Shown here piece by piece: positions 9,736-18,575 of a DNA stretch of 64,000 nt. How positions within the stretch are numbered: position 1 is the stretch's first letter; each line of letters starts with the position of its first letter. The DNA lies in assembly GCA_016705325.1 (NCBI GenBank), contig JADIYJ010000003.1, positions 124,001 through 188,000 of the forward strand, read 5' to 3'. Origin of the DNA: Pseudomonadota bacterium (GTDB lineage Bacteria; Pseudomonadota; Gammaproteobacteria; Steroidobacterales; Steroidobacteraceae). Below the pieces are notes generated by a model that worked only from the letters and a program-made list of their open reading frames with translations, was not told the DNA's origin and did no database searches. The translations under genes were made by a program, and so were the position numbers.

Positions 9736-10228
9736 GTCTGGACGCAAGCGCGACCGCATCCCGGTGCCGGCAGCGTTGCTGCGTGATCCCGTCCACCTGT
9801 TCGCTCTGGGATTCGGCTCCGGCCTCGCGCCTGTGGCACCGGGCACGTTCGGGTCGATCGTCGGTCTGCTGTTCGGGCTGGCGGTCGCGCCTTTCGGCTT
9901 CTGGTTCGCCCTGGTGGTGACGATCGCCGTAGCCGTCGCAGGGATCTGGATCTGTGGCGAAAGCGCGCGCAAGCTCGGCGTGCACGACCATTCCGCCATC
10001 GTGTGGGACGAGGTGGCCGGAATGATGCTGACCCTGCTGGCCGCGCCGGCCACGTGGTGGGGCATCGGGCTCGCTTTCGGACTGTTCCGGCTGTTCGACG
10101 TGTGGAAACCCTGGCCGATCCGGGAGGTTGATCACGGAATGCGCGGGGGACTGGGAATTATGCTCGACGACGTAATGGCAGCTGTCATGGCCGCCGCCCT
10201 GTTGTTGATCATCAAGAAGTACACGTGA
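9716..10228 (+). CDS. pgpA: Phosphatidylglycerophosphatase A
   Basis: A 170-residue inner-membrane phosphatase making phosphatidylglycerol from its phosphate. Start ATG 9716 lies within thiL. Family signatures are HLFALGFGSGLAPVAPGTFGS, IVWDEVAGMM and FRLFDVWKPWPIREVD, with hydrophobic membrane segments at about 40-65, 97-117 and 150-166. The thiL-pgpA overlap is a standard gammaproteobacterial arrangement. Its TGA overlaps the GTG of the following kinase. Confidence 0.96.
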   Translation: MTISPPESGRKRDRIPVPAALLRDPVHLFALGFGSGLAPVAPGTFGSIVGLLFGLAVAPFGFWFALVVTIAVAVAGIWICGESARKLGVHDHSAIVWDEVAGMMLTLLAAPATWWGIGLAFGLFRLFDVWKPWPIREVDHGMRGGLGIMLDDVMAAVMAAALLLIIKKYT

Positions 10229-11574
10229 CCAAAGCCAGTCCCGCTGCTCGACCCGAGGCGCTGTCACCCGTGCATCCGCACGTCCAGACGCAGACCTTGA
10301 CGATGCAACCCCAGCCGGGCACGCCGGACCGTATCGGCAAGTACTACGTCGTGCACGAAGTGGGCCGCGGCAGCACCGGCACGGTCTACCTGTCGCACGA
10401 TCCGTTCTACGGCCGCGACGTGGCGATCAAGCTGTATCACGCCACGGTTGGGGACGACGCCGAGAGCCGCAACGCCCGCCGCATGTTCATGGGCGAAGCG
10501 AAAATGGTCGGCAAGCTGCAGCACCCGAACATCGTGCCGATTTTCGACGCGGGCGAGGAGGACGGCCGCCGTTACGTCGTCACCGAGCATGTGCACGGTG
10601 CACGTACGCTGAGCGCCTACTGCCGCTCCGGCAGCCTGCTGCCGATCGACCAGGTCGTCTCCATCCTGTACAAGTGCGCGAAGGCGCTGCACTACGCGCA
10701 TTCGCGCGGTGTGGTCCATCGTGACATCAAGCCGTCGAACATCCTGCTGACGCAGGACGGTGACGTGCGCATCGTCGATTTCGGCATCGCCCTCGTCGCG
10801 GATTCCGACGTCTCGCGGCTCGAGGGCGTTGCGGGCAGCCCGGCTTACATGTCGCCGGAGCAGGTGCAGGGCCTCGAACTCGACGCGCGCTCCGACCTCT
10901 ATTCGCTCGGGGCCGTCATGTACGAAATGCTCTGCGGGCAGCGGCCGTTCCGCGCCGGCGCGCTGGGCAAGTTGCTGCGCCAGGTGGTGCAGTCGGAAGC
11001 CGAATCGCTGCGCAGCATCCGGCCGGAGATTCCCGAGGAACTGGAGGAAGTCGTCAAGCGCGCGCTGCAGAAGGAACCGAACAACCGTTACCGCACGGGC
11101 ACCGAGTTCGCCGCCGAACTCACGCGCGTGCACCAGAGGCTGCGCGCTTCGCAGGCGGAAATCGACGACGAAGAACGCTTTTCAGTCATGCGCAAGCTGC
11201 GCTTCTTCCACGACTTTTCGCACGGCGAAATCCGCGAAGTGATGCGCGCCGGGGTCTGGACCGAATGCCAGCCGGGCGAATCCGTGCTGCGGCCCGGCGA
11301 CATCGACGACCGGTTCTACATCGTGGTTTCGGGAACCGTGCGCTTGAGCCGCGGTGGCGACATCATCGGTCGCGTTCCTGCGGGCGGCTGCTTCGGTGAA
11401 GCCGGTTATGCCGAAGGATCGCGCCGCGACACGGTCGTCGAGGCAGAAAGCGCGGTGACGATGCTGAAGGTGACGGCGACGTTGCTCGAGCAGTCGTCGG
11501 TCTCGTGCCAGCTGCGCTTCCACAAGGTGTTCGTGCGGGAACTGATCGGGCGGCTGCAGCGGGGGAAGAAGTGA
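10225..11574 (+). CDS. Hanks-type Ser/Thr protein kinase with C-terminal cyclic-nucleotide-binding-like domain
   Basis: A 449-residue cytoplasmic kinase with no membrane segment. The kinase domain (about 37-310) has the glycine loop VGRGSTGTVYL, the lysine VAIKLYH, HRDIKPSN, DFG and GSPAYMSPEQ, so it should be active. Residues ~325-449 form a cNMP-binding (CRP-like) beta-roll: FFHDFSHGEI, then PGESVLRPGDIDDRFYIVVSGTVRLS and PAGGCFGEAGY. This suggests a kinase allosterically controlled by a small ligand; whether it binds a cyclic nucleotide is not known. GTG 10225 overlaps the pgpA stop; ATG 10303 is an alternative start just ahead of the conserved region. The target is unknown. Confidence 0.92.
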   Translation: MTKASPAARPEALSPVHPHVQTQTLTMQPQPGTPDRIGKYYVVHEVGRGSTGTVYLSHDPFYGRDVAIKLYHATVGDDAESRNARRMFMGEAKMVGKLQHPNIVPIFDAGEEDGRRYVVTEHVHGARTLSAYCRSGSLLPIDQVVSILYKCAKALHYAHSRGVVHRDIKPSNILLTQDGDVRIVDFGIALVADSDVSRLEGVAGSPAYMSPEQVQGLELDARSDLYSLGAVMYEMLCGQRPFRAGALGKLLRQVVQSEAESLRSIRPEIPEELEEVVKRALQKEPNNRYRTGTEFAAELTRVHQRLRASQAEIDDEERFSVMRKLRFFHDFSHGEIREVMRAGVWTECQPGESVLRPGDIDDRFYIVVSGTVRLSRGGDIIGRVPAGGCFGEAGYAEGSRRDTVVEAESAVTMLKVTATLLEQSSVSCQLRFHKVFVRELIGRLQRGKK

Positions 11575-11612
11575 CGGAAGGGTGAGGAAGGGTAGGAAGG
11601 GTAGGAAGGCGG
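11575..11612. repeat. 9-bp-period polypurine array, GGAAGG core, four units
   Basis: GGAAGG begins at 11576, 11586, 11595 and 11604 (spacing 10, 9, 9), directly behind the TGA (11572-11574) of the kinase gene. It is the smallest pure-purine member of a family repeated at 14142, 21301, 29670 and 49431. Confidence 0.85.
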
Positions 11613-11697
11613 TAGCCGTCACCCCGCGCACCGTTCGAAAACTATCACGTGCACTGGCGTGTATCCTGCTTCGGTCGCAAACAGCAGGGAAAACGAA

Positions 11698-12171
11698 GTG
11701 AAAGCACAGAGACTTCGGCCGACGAGCCTGCTTGCCGGCCTGGCTGCCATGCTGGCATGCAGTACCGCGCCAGTGGCGCATGCCGCCGCTCCGCCTGTGC
11801 CAAACCCGTGCACGCTCGTCACGGTGGCTGAAATGCAGCAGATCGTCGGTCCGCTCACTGGCACTCCCAGGGCGACCGATCCGGCGAGCGGTGAGATCAG
11901 CTGTACGTATGAGCCCGCGCAGGGACCGTCATACATCGACATCCGGTTGCACGACGGGGAACGCAATGCGTGGAAGGCACGTACTGGGGGCAAGAGTCCT
12001 GTGTCGCTGCCTGACCTCGGCAAGGACTCGTTCGTGAATCCTGATGCCGATGGCTACACGGAGCTCTTTGCCAGCAAAGGCACCCTGATCCTGAATGTCT
12101 CACTGCCGTCCGGGCCAACCGCAGTCGCAACGGCCAAGGCCATTGCGAAGAAGGCCCTCACGCGCCTGTAG
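11698..12171 (+). CDS. Small exported protein of unknown function
   Basis: A 157-residue protein with an N-terminal signal (KAQRLRPTSLLAGLAAMLACSTAPVAHA), likely periplasmic; the LAC triplet makes a lipoprotein possible. The mature part has one Cys pair (PNPCTLVT and SCTYEP) and the arrangement of the DUF3558-like/exported lipoprotein class, but I cannot assign it confidently. I start at GTG 11698 because CAGGGA lies about nine bases upstream and it yields a proper signal peptide; an upstream GTG at 11659 lacks a ribosome site. The last 14 bp overlap the convergent lemA 3' end. Confidence 0.75.
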   Translation: MKAQRLRPTSLLAGLAAMLACSTAPVAHAAAPPVPNPCTLVTVAEMQQIVGPLTGTPRATDPASGEISCTYEPAQGPSYIDIRLHDGERNAWKARTGGKSPVSLPDLGKDSFVNPDADGYTELFASKGTLILNVSLPSGPTAVATAKAIAKKALTRL

Positions 12172-12715
12172 AGGGCGCCGGACGGCCTTCGAACAGCGCC
12201 CGCCGAATCAGGCCTGCTGCCGTCGCCAGGAGCAGTTCCGGAAACTGCTCCATCCGCACGTTGTTGATGTTGACCGCAGCGTTGTAGTACTCGCGCCGGT
12301 GCGCGATCTGTTCCTCGAGTGCCGATATGCGTTGCAGCAGTACGGCGAACACCTCGTTGGCACGCACTTGCGGATAGTTTTCGGCTACGGCCAGCAGTTG
12401 GGACACGCCCTGGGTGAGGGCCGCCTCTGTGGCAAGCCTGTCCTCTCCCTGGCCAGTCGTCGCTGCGCGGGCACGCAAGACGGTCAGTTTCTCGAGCAGG
12501 CTGCGTTCGTGACCCATGTACGCCTGCGCGGCATCGACGAGCTTCGGCAGTTCGTCGTGGCGCTGCTTGAGCAGCACATCGATGTTGGACCACGCCTGGT
12601 CCACCTGGTGCTTCACCTGTATCAGCGCGTTGTAGAGCGAAACGGCGTAGGCGACAGCCGCAACCACGAGCAGCGCCAGAGCCATCACGACGACCGCGTG
12701 CCACGCCATGGTCAT
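12158..12715 (-). CDS. lemA: LemA family protein
   Basis: A 185-residue LemA-family protein: one N-terminal membrane helix (about 8-27), then a periplasmic/extracytoplasmic helical bundle with the family core YNALIQVKHQVDQAWSNIDV, LLKQRHDELPKLV and AVNINNVRMEQFPELLLA. The biochemical role of LemA proteins is unresolved. It is translationally coupled (ATGA at 12712-12715) to the upstream GIDE-domain gene, a pairing seen in many Proteobacteria, suggesting a shared membrane function. Confidence 0.93.
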   Translation of the reverse strand: MTMAWHAVVVMALALLVVAAVAYAVSLYNALIQVKHQVDQAWSNIDVLLKQRHDELPKLVDAAQAYMGHERSLLEKLTVLRARAATTGQGEDRLATEAALTQGVSQLLAVAENYPQVRANEVFAVLLQRISALEEQIAHRREYYNAAVNINNVRMEQFPELLLATAAGLIRRALFEGRPAPSTGA

Positions 12716-14133
12716 GTTCCTGCCGCGAATTCCACCAGTTCATACAGCGTATAACAGAGCACCACGGCGCCCGCGCCGCAGAACAGCAGCGAACGCTGGC
12801 GCAGCGATGTGAGCGCCGCCGGCTCGGGTCGATTCGAAACGAGGAACGGCCGCCCGGCGCGACCCTTCCATACGACCGTCGCAGCGGGAGCGATGTCGGG
12901 TGGGCTGCTGTCGTCAGCACCGCGCGCACGTTCGCCGCCAGTACCGATCTTGCAGAACATGTCCAGGAAGCTGATCAGCACTGCCACGACGATCTTCGCC
13001 GGGCCCGGCGCGGAAGCCACGATCTTGTGACGCCACTCGCCGGTGCGAATCGACGCCATGAAGCGCTCGATTGCGTCCGTGTCGCCCGGCGCCGGCAGGT
13101 TGCGACGCTCATCGAGAGTGCCTATGACATACACGGCCCCGTTCGCCTCGAGACAGGTCTCGCTGACGCGGATGCGCTGATTTCCCGACCACGGAAACCC
13201 CAGCTCGTCGAGCAACCTGGTGCCGGGACTCGGCAGCGCATCCTTGCGCGATTCCCAGACCTGCGCCTCGAGCAGCAGGTCTGCGCCCTTGAGCCAGACC
13301 GGGATTCGCCCGGTGTCGTCCACGAACTCGACGACGCCGATGTCGCCGCCATGACGTGCGGCAACCTGACGCCATTCGCCGTTGTTGCGGCCGTCCTCGT
13401 ACCATAGGTGGATGGCCACATCCCACCAGACGCTGGGGCGGCCGGTGACCGGGGCGATCGACGGTTGCGCCGTCACTGCGCGGCCTGCCAGCTCGACCAG
13501 CCCGAGCGCCGCGCTACTCGCCTTGGCCGTGGGTGTATTGGCCACCGCGAGACCGTCGCGCAGGCCGTGCAGGCCCTTGCGGAACAGCCAGCCGCCGGCG
13601 AGAAATCCCGCCGGAATCGCGATGACCGGATGAAGCAGCAAGGACAGCAGGATGATCAGGACGACCAGCAGCGCGAGCACGGCGACGACGAGGCCGACCA
13701 CCTTGAGCGTGCTCCATTCGCTCGACGACACACCCAGTCGCGCCTGGGCCTCCTGCAGCGGCAGTCGTTCACCGAGCCAGCGCGGTCCGAGGCGCTGCCG
13801 CACGGCCGCGACGATGTCGTCGCGCTGCGCGCCGGCAGGCAGCACGCGCATGAATGGCTTGCCATCCTCGCGACCGCCGGACAGGATCAGCCACTCCATC
13901 TGCGCGGGAACCCAGCCCGGCAAGTCCGGGCTGCCAGGTCCGCCCATTCCAGCCATCGCGGCCGTGCCGCCTGCTCCGATGGAACTCCAGTGGCGCGAGT
14001 CAACGCCACTGCCGAGGGGACCGTCAGACTCAAAACGAAGCACGTCTGCGTCGATCTCGAACGAGCAGTGTGTTTCGCCGAGCGGTGTACGCAGCGTGAA
14101 GGTCCAGTGCAGCGCATCGCCCCCGATCGTCAT
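12712..14133 (-). CDS. GIDE-domain (E3-ligase-fold-like) membrane protein partnered with LemA
   Basis: A 473-residue membrane protein. About 140 N-terminal soluble residues precede two hydrophobic stretches (roughly 143-185, including VVGLVVAVLALLVVLIILL). A ~160-residue segment (about 210-375) has GRPSVWWDVAIHLWYED, VVEFVDDTGRIPVWLKGADLLLE and later CLEANGAVYVIGTLDERR; this resembles the GIDE domain first named in mitochondrial MULAN/MAPL and found next to LemA in bacteria. A further helix lies at 385-397 and a final one near 455. No RING motif is visible, so ubiquitin-ligase activity should not be inferred. ATGA overlap couples it to lemA. Confidence 0.8.
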   Translation of the reverse strand: MTIGGDALHWTFTLRTPLGETHCSFEIDADVLRFESDGPLGSGVDSRHWSSIGAGGTAAMAGMGGPGSPDLPGWVPAQMEWLILSGGREDGKPFMRVLPAGAQRDDIVAAVRQRLGPRWLGERLPLQEAQARLGVSSSEWSTLKVVGLVVAVLALLVVLIILLSLLLHPVIAIPAGFLAGGWLFRKGLHGLRDGLAVANTPTAKASSAALGLVELAGRAVTAQPSIAPVTGRPSVWWDVAIHLWYEDGRNNGEWRQVAARHGGDIGVVEFVDDTGRIPVWLKGADLLLEAQVWESRKDALPSPGTRLLDELGFPWSGNQRIRVSETCLEANGAVYVIGTLDERRNLPAPGDTDAIERFMASIRTGEWRHKIVASAPGPAKIVVAVLISFLDMFCKIGTGGERARGADDSSPPDIAPAATVVWKGRAGRPFLVSNRPEPAALTSLRQRSLLFCGAGAVVLCYTLYELVEFAAGT

Positions 14134-14141
14134 GCCTGCTC

Positions 14142-14249
14142 CCTTCCTGCCCTTCCTGTCCTTCCTGCCCTTCCTGTCCTTCCTGTCCTTCCTGTCCTTC
14201 CTGTCCTTCCTGTCCTTCCTCCCCTTCCTCCCCTTCCTCCCCTTCCTAC
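14142..14249. repeat. 9-bp-period polypyrimidine array (CCTTCC core), twelve units, containing the folE2 stop codon
   Basis: CCTTCC recurs at exact 9-bp spacing from 14142 to 14241 (twelve units), with spacer TGC/TGT in the first nine and TCC in the later ones. Read on the minus strand it is the GGAAGG array seen elsewhere in the window. It fills the gap between folE2 and the GIDE gene; the folE2 TAG (14248-14246) falls inside the last unit. Confidence 0.92.
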
Positions 14250-15115
14250 TCCCTTTCCTTGTCCTTCTCGATCAGCGCATACGCACTGTGATTGTGGATC
14301 GACTCGAAGTTCTCGGCTTCGACCACGTAGGCCAGTACGCGCTCTTCGCCGTTCAGCCGGACCGCCACGTCGCGGACGATGTCCTCGACGAACTTCGGGT
14401 TGTCGTAGGCGCGCTCGGTCACGTATTTCTCGTCCGGGCGTTTCAGGATGCCGAACACTTCGCACGACGCTTCCTGCTCGGCGATGTCGATCAGTTCCTC
14501 GATCCACACGTGCTCGCGCACGCGCGCCTTGATCGTGATATGCGAGCGCTGGTTATGCGCGCCGTAGTCCGAGATCCGCTTGGAGCACGGACACAGGCTG
14601 GTCGCGGCCACCACGACGCGAATCCACATCTGCTCGACGCCATCGTGGATCTCGCCGATCAGGCTCGCGTCGTACTTGACGACGCTCTCCACCTTGGTGA
14701 CCGGCGCCTGCTTCATGACGAAGTAGGGGAACGACATCTCGATGTGGCCGGACGTGGCATCGAGCCGCTCCGTCATTTCGGTGAGCATGGCGCGGAACGA
14801 GTCGACCGAGATCTCCCGCTCGTGCAGGTGCAGGATCTCGACGAACCGCGACATGTGCGTGCCCTTGAAGTTGTGGGGCAGCGCCACGTACATGTTGAAG
14901 TTGGCGACCGTGTGCTGGTCGCCACCCGAACGGTCGCGCACGCGGACCGGGTGATAGACGTCCTTGATGCCGACCTTGTTGATCGGGATCTGGCGTGAGT
15001 CGGCCCGGCCCTGGACGTCCTCGATGGGCGTCACGCTGGCGCTGCCTGCCGCTTTGCCAAGGGTTGTGGACGGGCGGCTCATGTGCTGGTCCGGGCGGGA
15101 GGTGCTGTCATCCAT
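14246..15115 (-). CDS. folE2: GTP cyclohydrolase FolE2 (type IB)
   Basis: A ~289-residue FolE2/MptA-type cyclohydrolase producing 7,8-dihydroneopterin triphosphate, first step of folate (and some modified base) synthesis, with relaxed metal need compared with FolE. The active-site SLCPCSKRISDYGAHNQRSH segment, with the metal-binding cysteine and His/Glu residues, is intact, as is the ISVDSFRAML block. Start is uncertain: ATG 15115 gives a short extra N-terminal tail, ATG 15082 begins MSRPSTTLG; neither has a clear Shine-Dalgarno. Its stop codon lies in the polypyrimidine array. It lies 94 bp after dxs on the same strand. Confidence 0.95.
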   Translation of the reverse strand: MDDSTSRPDQHMSRPSTTLGKAAGSASVTPIEDVQGRADSRQIPINKVGIKDVYHPVRVRDRSGGDQHTVANFNMYVALPHNFKGTHMSRFVEILHLHEREISVDSFRAMLTEMTERLDATSGHIEMSFPYFVMKQAPVTKVESVVKYDASLIGEIHDGVEQMWIRVVVAATSLCPCSKRISDYGAHNQRSHITIKARVREHVWIEELIDIAEQEASCEVFGILKRPDEKYVTERAYDNPKFVEDIVRDVAVRLNGEERVLAYVVEAENFESIHNHSAYALIEKDKERE

Positions 15116-15209
15116 TCGGATCGGGGCGGAGCGTGGATTCCCGCCAGGTTCGGTAAGTATACGAGACTCTGTCCGGGCTTGCCGCGGGGCGGGCGTCGCT
15201 GCGCCGGCT

Positions 15210-17114
15210 TCAGGAGGCCCGGCTGGCGACGGCCGGGCGGCCGGGGCGGTGGTCCGCCCAGATCCGCTGAACCTGCTGTTCGAGGCCCGGCGCGTCAATT
15301 CCGGCCATCATCAGGCAATCCTCGCGCGAGCCGTGCTCGATGAATCGGTCCGGGATGCCGATGTGGTGCACCTGGGCCTCGACGCCATGGGCGGCCAGGC
15401 ACTCGCCGACGGCACTGCCCGCACCGCCGGCGACCACGTTCTCTTCGAGAGTGACGATGCAGGTGTGCGTCGCCGCGAGCTGGCAGACGGTGTCCTCGTC
15501 GAGCGGCTTCACGAAGCGCATGTTGACGAGGGTGGCGTCGAGCCTTTCGGCCAGCGCGACACACGGCGCCACCAGCGTGCCGAACGCGAGCAACAGCAGG
15601 CCCGACCGGCCCTGGCGGCGAATTTCGGCACGCCCGACCGGCAGCGCGGTCATTTCCGGGACCAGCGGAACGCCCGGGCCGGACCCGCGCGGATAGCGCA
15701 CGGCGGCTGGTGCGTCGATCGTGACCGCCGTGTAGAGCATCTGCCGGCATTCGTTTTCGTCGGCCGGCGCCATCACGACCATGTTCGGGATGCAACGCAG
15801 GAATGAGAGGTCGAACGCGCCCTGGTGCGTGGCGCCGTCGCCACCCACGAGTCCACCACGGTCGATGGCAAAGGCCACCGGCAATTCCTGCAGCGCAACG
15901 TCGTGAATCAACTGGTCGTAGGCGCGCTGCAGGAACGTCGAATAGATGGCGACCACCGGCCGCAGTCCTTCGCAGGCCATGCCGGCCGCGAGCGTGACGG
16001 CGTGCTGCTCGGCGATGGCGACGTCGAAATAGCGATCGGGGAAGCGCTTCGAATACTCGACCAGTCCCGAGCCTTCGCGCATGGCGGGCGTGATGCCGAC
16101 GATGCGCGGATCGCGCTCGGCCATGTCGCAGAGCCACTGCCCGAACACCTGCGAGTACACCGGGCCCGTCGTTTTTTCCTTGAAGATGGTGCCGGCCTCC
16201 GGATCGAACGGACCCGGGCCATGCCACTTGATCGGATCCGCTTCCGCGGGCGCGTAGCCTTTGCCCTTGCGGGTCACGACGTGCAGGAACTGCGGGCCTT
16301 CGAGATCGCGCAGGTTGGTGAGCGTCTTCACCAGCATGTCGAGGTCGTGGCCGTCGATGGGGCCGAAGTAGTTGAAACCCATCTCCTCGAACAAGGTGCC
16401 GGGCAGCACCATGCCCTTGAAATGTTCCTCGGAGCGGCGCGCGAGTTCCCAGACCGTGGGCATGCGACGCAGGATCTTCTTGCCACCTTCGCGCAGCGCG
16501 GCGTAGGTCTTGCCGGAAAGCACGCGCGCAAAATAGTTCGACAAGGCGCCGACGTTCTCCGAGATCGACATGTCGTTGTCGTTCAGGATCACGAGCACGT
16601 TGGCGTCGAGCGCGCCAGCATGATTCAGCGCCTCGAAGGCCTGGCCGGCGGTAATGGCGCCGTCACCGATGACGGCGACCACGCGGCGCTTTTCGCCCTT
16701 GCTCTTCGCGGCGAGCGCCATGCCGATGGCCGCGCTGATCGACGTGCTCGAGTGGCCGACGCCAAAGGTGTCGTATTCGCTCTCGAAGCGGCTCGGGAAC
16801 GGCGCGAGCCCGCCCTTGTGCTTGATCGTCTGCAGTCGCTGGCGACGACCGGTCAGCACCTTGTGCGGGTAGGCCTGGTGGCCGACGTCCCAGACGAGGC
16901 GGTCGTGCGGTGTATCGAAAACGTAATGCAGGGCCACCGTGAGTTCGACGGTGCCCAGGCCCGCGGCGAAATGGCCGCCCATCTGGCTGACCGTCTGGAT
17001 CAGGAATTCGCGCAACTCGCCGGCCAGGGGAACCAGCTTGTTATCCGGTAACTTACGGAGGTCCGACGGCGCCTCGATGCGCGTCAGCAGTGGGTACAGG
17101 TCGGGGCGCGACAT
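15210..17114 (-). CDS. dxs: 1-deoxy-D-xylulose-5-phosphate synthase
   Basis: A 634-residue thiamine-diphosphate enzyme, first step of the MEP isoprenoid pathway (pyruvate plus glyceraldehyde 3-phosphate). Visible motifs are the N-terminal GHFAAGLGTVELTVALHYVF, the ThDP-binding GDGAITAGQAFEALN ... NDNDMSISENVG, and the transketolase centre DVAIAEQHAVTLAAGMA. The ATG at 17114 follows ispA by 39 bp. The xseB-ispA-dxs order is the classic gammaproteobacterial operon. Confidence 0.98.
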   Translation of the reverse strand: MSRPDLYPLLTRIEAPSDLRKLPDNKLVPLAGELREFLIQTVSQMGGHFAAGLGTVELTVALHYVFDTPHDRLVWDVGHQAYPHKVLTGRRQRLQTIKHKGGLAPFPSRFESEYDTFGVGHSSTSISAAIGMALAAKSKGEKRRVVAVIGDGAITAGQAFEALNHAGALDANVLVILNDNDMSISENVGALSNYFARVLSGKTYAALREGGKKILRRMPTVWELARRSEEHFKGMVLPGTLFEEMGFNYFGPIDGHDLDMLVKTLTNLRDLEGPQFLHVVTRKGKGYAPAEADPIKWHGPGPFDPEAGTIFKEKTTGPVYSQVFGQWLCDMAERDPRIVGITPAMREGSGLVEYSKRFPDRYFDVAIAEQHAVTLAAGMACEGLRPVVAIYSTFLQRAYDQLIHDVALQELPVAFAIDRGGLVGGDGATHQGAFDLSFLRCIPNMVVMAPADENECRQMLYTAVTIDAPAAVRYPRGSGPGVPLVPEMTALPVGRAEIRRQGRSGLLLLAFGTLVAPCVALAERLDATLVNMRFVKPLDEDTVCQLAATHTCIVTLEENVVAGGAGSAVGECLAAHGVEAQVHHIGIPDRFIEHGSREDCLMMAGIDAPGLEQQVQRIWADHRPGRPAVASRAS

Positions 17115-17153
17115 TGCAGGAATTTTACACTGCCGCAGTCCGGGGCCGTCCGT

Positions 17154-18077
17154 TTAACGGTTCCGGGCGAGCAGCCAGTGCGACAGATAGGCCAGCGGGC
17201 TGTCCTGCCAGCCGTGCGCCGCGAGCTGCCGGCTGGCCTCGTCATGCAACTGGCGCACGCGTGCCCGTGCGGCTGCCATGCCCGTAATCGCAGGGTAGGT
17301 GGGCATGCCGCGGGCCTGGTCGCTGCCCGGCGGCTTGCCGATGACCTGCACGTCGCCTTCGACGTCGAGGATGTCGTCCTGCACCTGGAACGCCAGGCCC
17401 ACGCGATCGCCAAAAATGCTCAGCGCCGCGAGCTGGTCGTCACCCAGCCCCGACTTGCAATGGGCGGCCATCAACACGCTTGCGCGGATGAGCGCCCCGG
17501 TCTTGAGCGCGTGCAGGCGCTCGAGATCGGCCACGGTGAGCGAGCCGCCTTCGGCGGCCAGGTCGAGCGCCTGGCCACCGGCCATGCCGGCGGTACCGCT
17601 CGCGACGGCAAGCGTATCGATGATGCGCACGCGGACCCTGGCATCCGGCGGCAGGCCCGGATGCGACGCCAGCAGGTGAAACGCCAGCACCTGCAGCGAG
17701 TCGCCAGCCAGGATCGCCGTCGCTTCGTCGAACTGCCTGTGACAGGTCGGCCGGCCGCGACGCAGGTCGTCGTCGTCCATGGCCGGCAGGTCGTCGTGCA
17801 CGAGCGAATAGCAGTGAATCAGCTCGACGGCACAGGCTGCCGCGTCCACTTGGTCGAGCGGAACGCCCAGCGTTGCCGCAGTCGCGTAGACGAGGGCCGG
17901 GCGGATGCGCTTGCCGGGACCGAGCACGCTGTAGCGCTGCGCGGCGTGAAGCCGGCCGGGTACTGCCGTTGCGGCGGGGAGCCATGCGTCGAGTTCGCGC
18001 TCGACCCGCAGGCACCAGTTCTTGAGCGCCTGGGCGAGTGGTTCACGCGGCAAGGAAACCGCCGGCTGCAAAGTCAT
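17154..18077 (-). CDS. ispA: Polyprenyl synthetase, farnesyl diphosphate synthase type
   Basis: A 307-residue trans-prenyl synthase that elongates DMAPP with IPP. It has the first aspartate-rich motif HDDLPAMDDDDLRRGRPT, with the two-residue insertion typical of bacterial short-chain (FPP) synthases, and the second, QVQDDILDVEGD. The GKRIRPALVYA block lies near residue 60. Its ATG overlaps the xseB stop (ATGA), so it is coupled to xseB upstream, with dxs 39 bp downstream. Chain length C15 is inferred from position and motif, not proven. Confidence 0.95.
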   Translation of the reverse strand: MTLQPAVSLPREPLAQALKNWCLRVERELDAWLPAATAVPGRLHAAQRYSVLGPGKRIRPALVYATAATLGVPLDQVDAAACAVELIHCYSLVHDDLPAMDDDDLRRGRPTCHRQFDEATAILAGDSLQVLAFHLLASHPGLPPDARVRVRIIDTLAVASGTAGMAGGQALDLAAEGGSLTVADLERLHALKTGALIRASVLMAAHCKSGLGDDQLAALSIFGDRVGLAFQVQDDILDVEGDVQVIGKPPGSDQARGMPTYPAITGMAAARARVRQLHDEASRQLAAHGWQDSPLAYLSHWLLARNR

Positions 18078-18316
18078 GCGTCGCCGGGCTCGAACGGCTC
18101 GGGCGTCGCCGTGGCCGACTTCTGCAGCAGGATTTCGACTTTCTGCTCGGCCTGCTTGAGCGAAGCCTGGCAGTCGCGGGCGAGGGCGACGCCGCGCTCG
18201 AAATGCTTCAGCGCGTCCTCCAGCGACAGGTCGCCGTGTTCGAGCTTATCGACGGTTGCCTCGAGTTCGCCCAGGGCGCGCTCGAAGTCTGGGGGATTGG
18301 CGGGCGTTGCGGTCAC
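18074..18316 (-). CDS. xseB: Exodeoxyribonuclease VII small subunit
   Basis: An 80-residue helical subunit of exonuclease VII. The family core FERALGELEATVDKLEHGDLSLEDALKHFERGVAL (split here by sense) occupies residues ~11-45, followed by LARDCQASLKQAEQKVEIL. First gene of the xseB-ispA-dxs unit. The large subunit xseA is not in the window. Confidence 0.95.
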   Translation of the reverse strand: MTATPANPPDFERALGELEATVDKLEHGDLSLEDALKHFERGVALARDCQASLKQAEQKVEILLQKSATATPEPFEPGDA

Positions 18317-18470
18317 TGGCGGGGCCTCCGGAGGGCGGGAAGCCTTGCACAGGGGTCCGCAGGGGTCAACGCGCCCAGTACTTGTCCCTCGAACAGGCCA
18401 TTGCGGCGACTGCGACTCGTCAAACGGGGTCGGGGAGGCTACCGTTCAACGAGGTTCGGCTATTTCCGCG

Positions 18471-18499
18471 TTGACTGGGCTTTGGACTTGGTCTACTAA
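18471..18499 (+). promoter_or_regulatory. Probable sigma-70 promoter for the rubrerythrin operon
   Basis: TTGACT at 18471-18476 and TACTAA at 18494-18499 are separated by 17 bp, five of six and four of six matches to the -35 and -10 consensus. The element lies 77 bp before the rubrerythrin ATG and is the only good candidate in the 18317-18575 gap. Confidence 0.55.
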
Positions 18500-18575
18500 G
18501 CGCTGAGGGACGCTGCAGCAGCCGGCGTCACCCTCGCACTCCATCGAACACAACCGACACAGAGGCTAGACAGAC

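Noticed and set aside
13100..14133. Ubiquitin ligase activity of the GIDE-domain protein
   Set aside because: No RING or other ligase motif is present; the resemblance is limited to the membrane-associated domain.
14142..14249. Array of regular short repeats that might be taken for a CRISPR
   Set aside because: The period is 9 bp with no unique spacers of CRISPR length, and no cas genes are near. It is a low-complexity tandem array.
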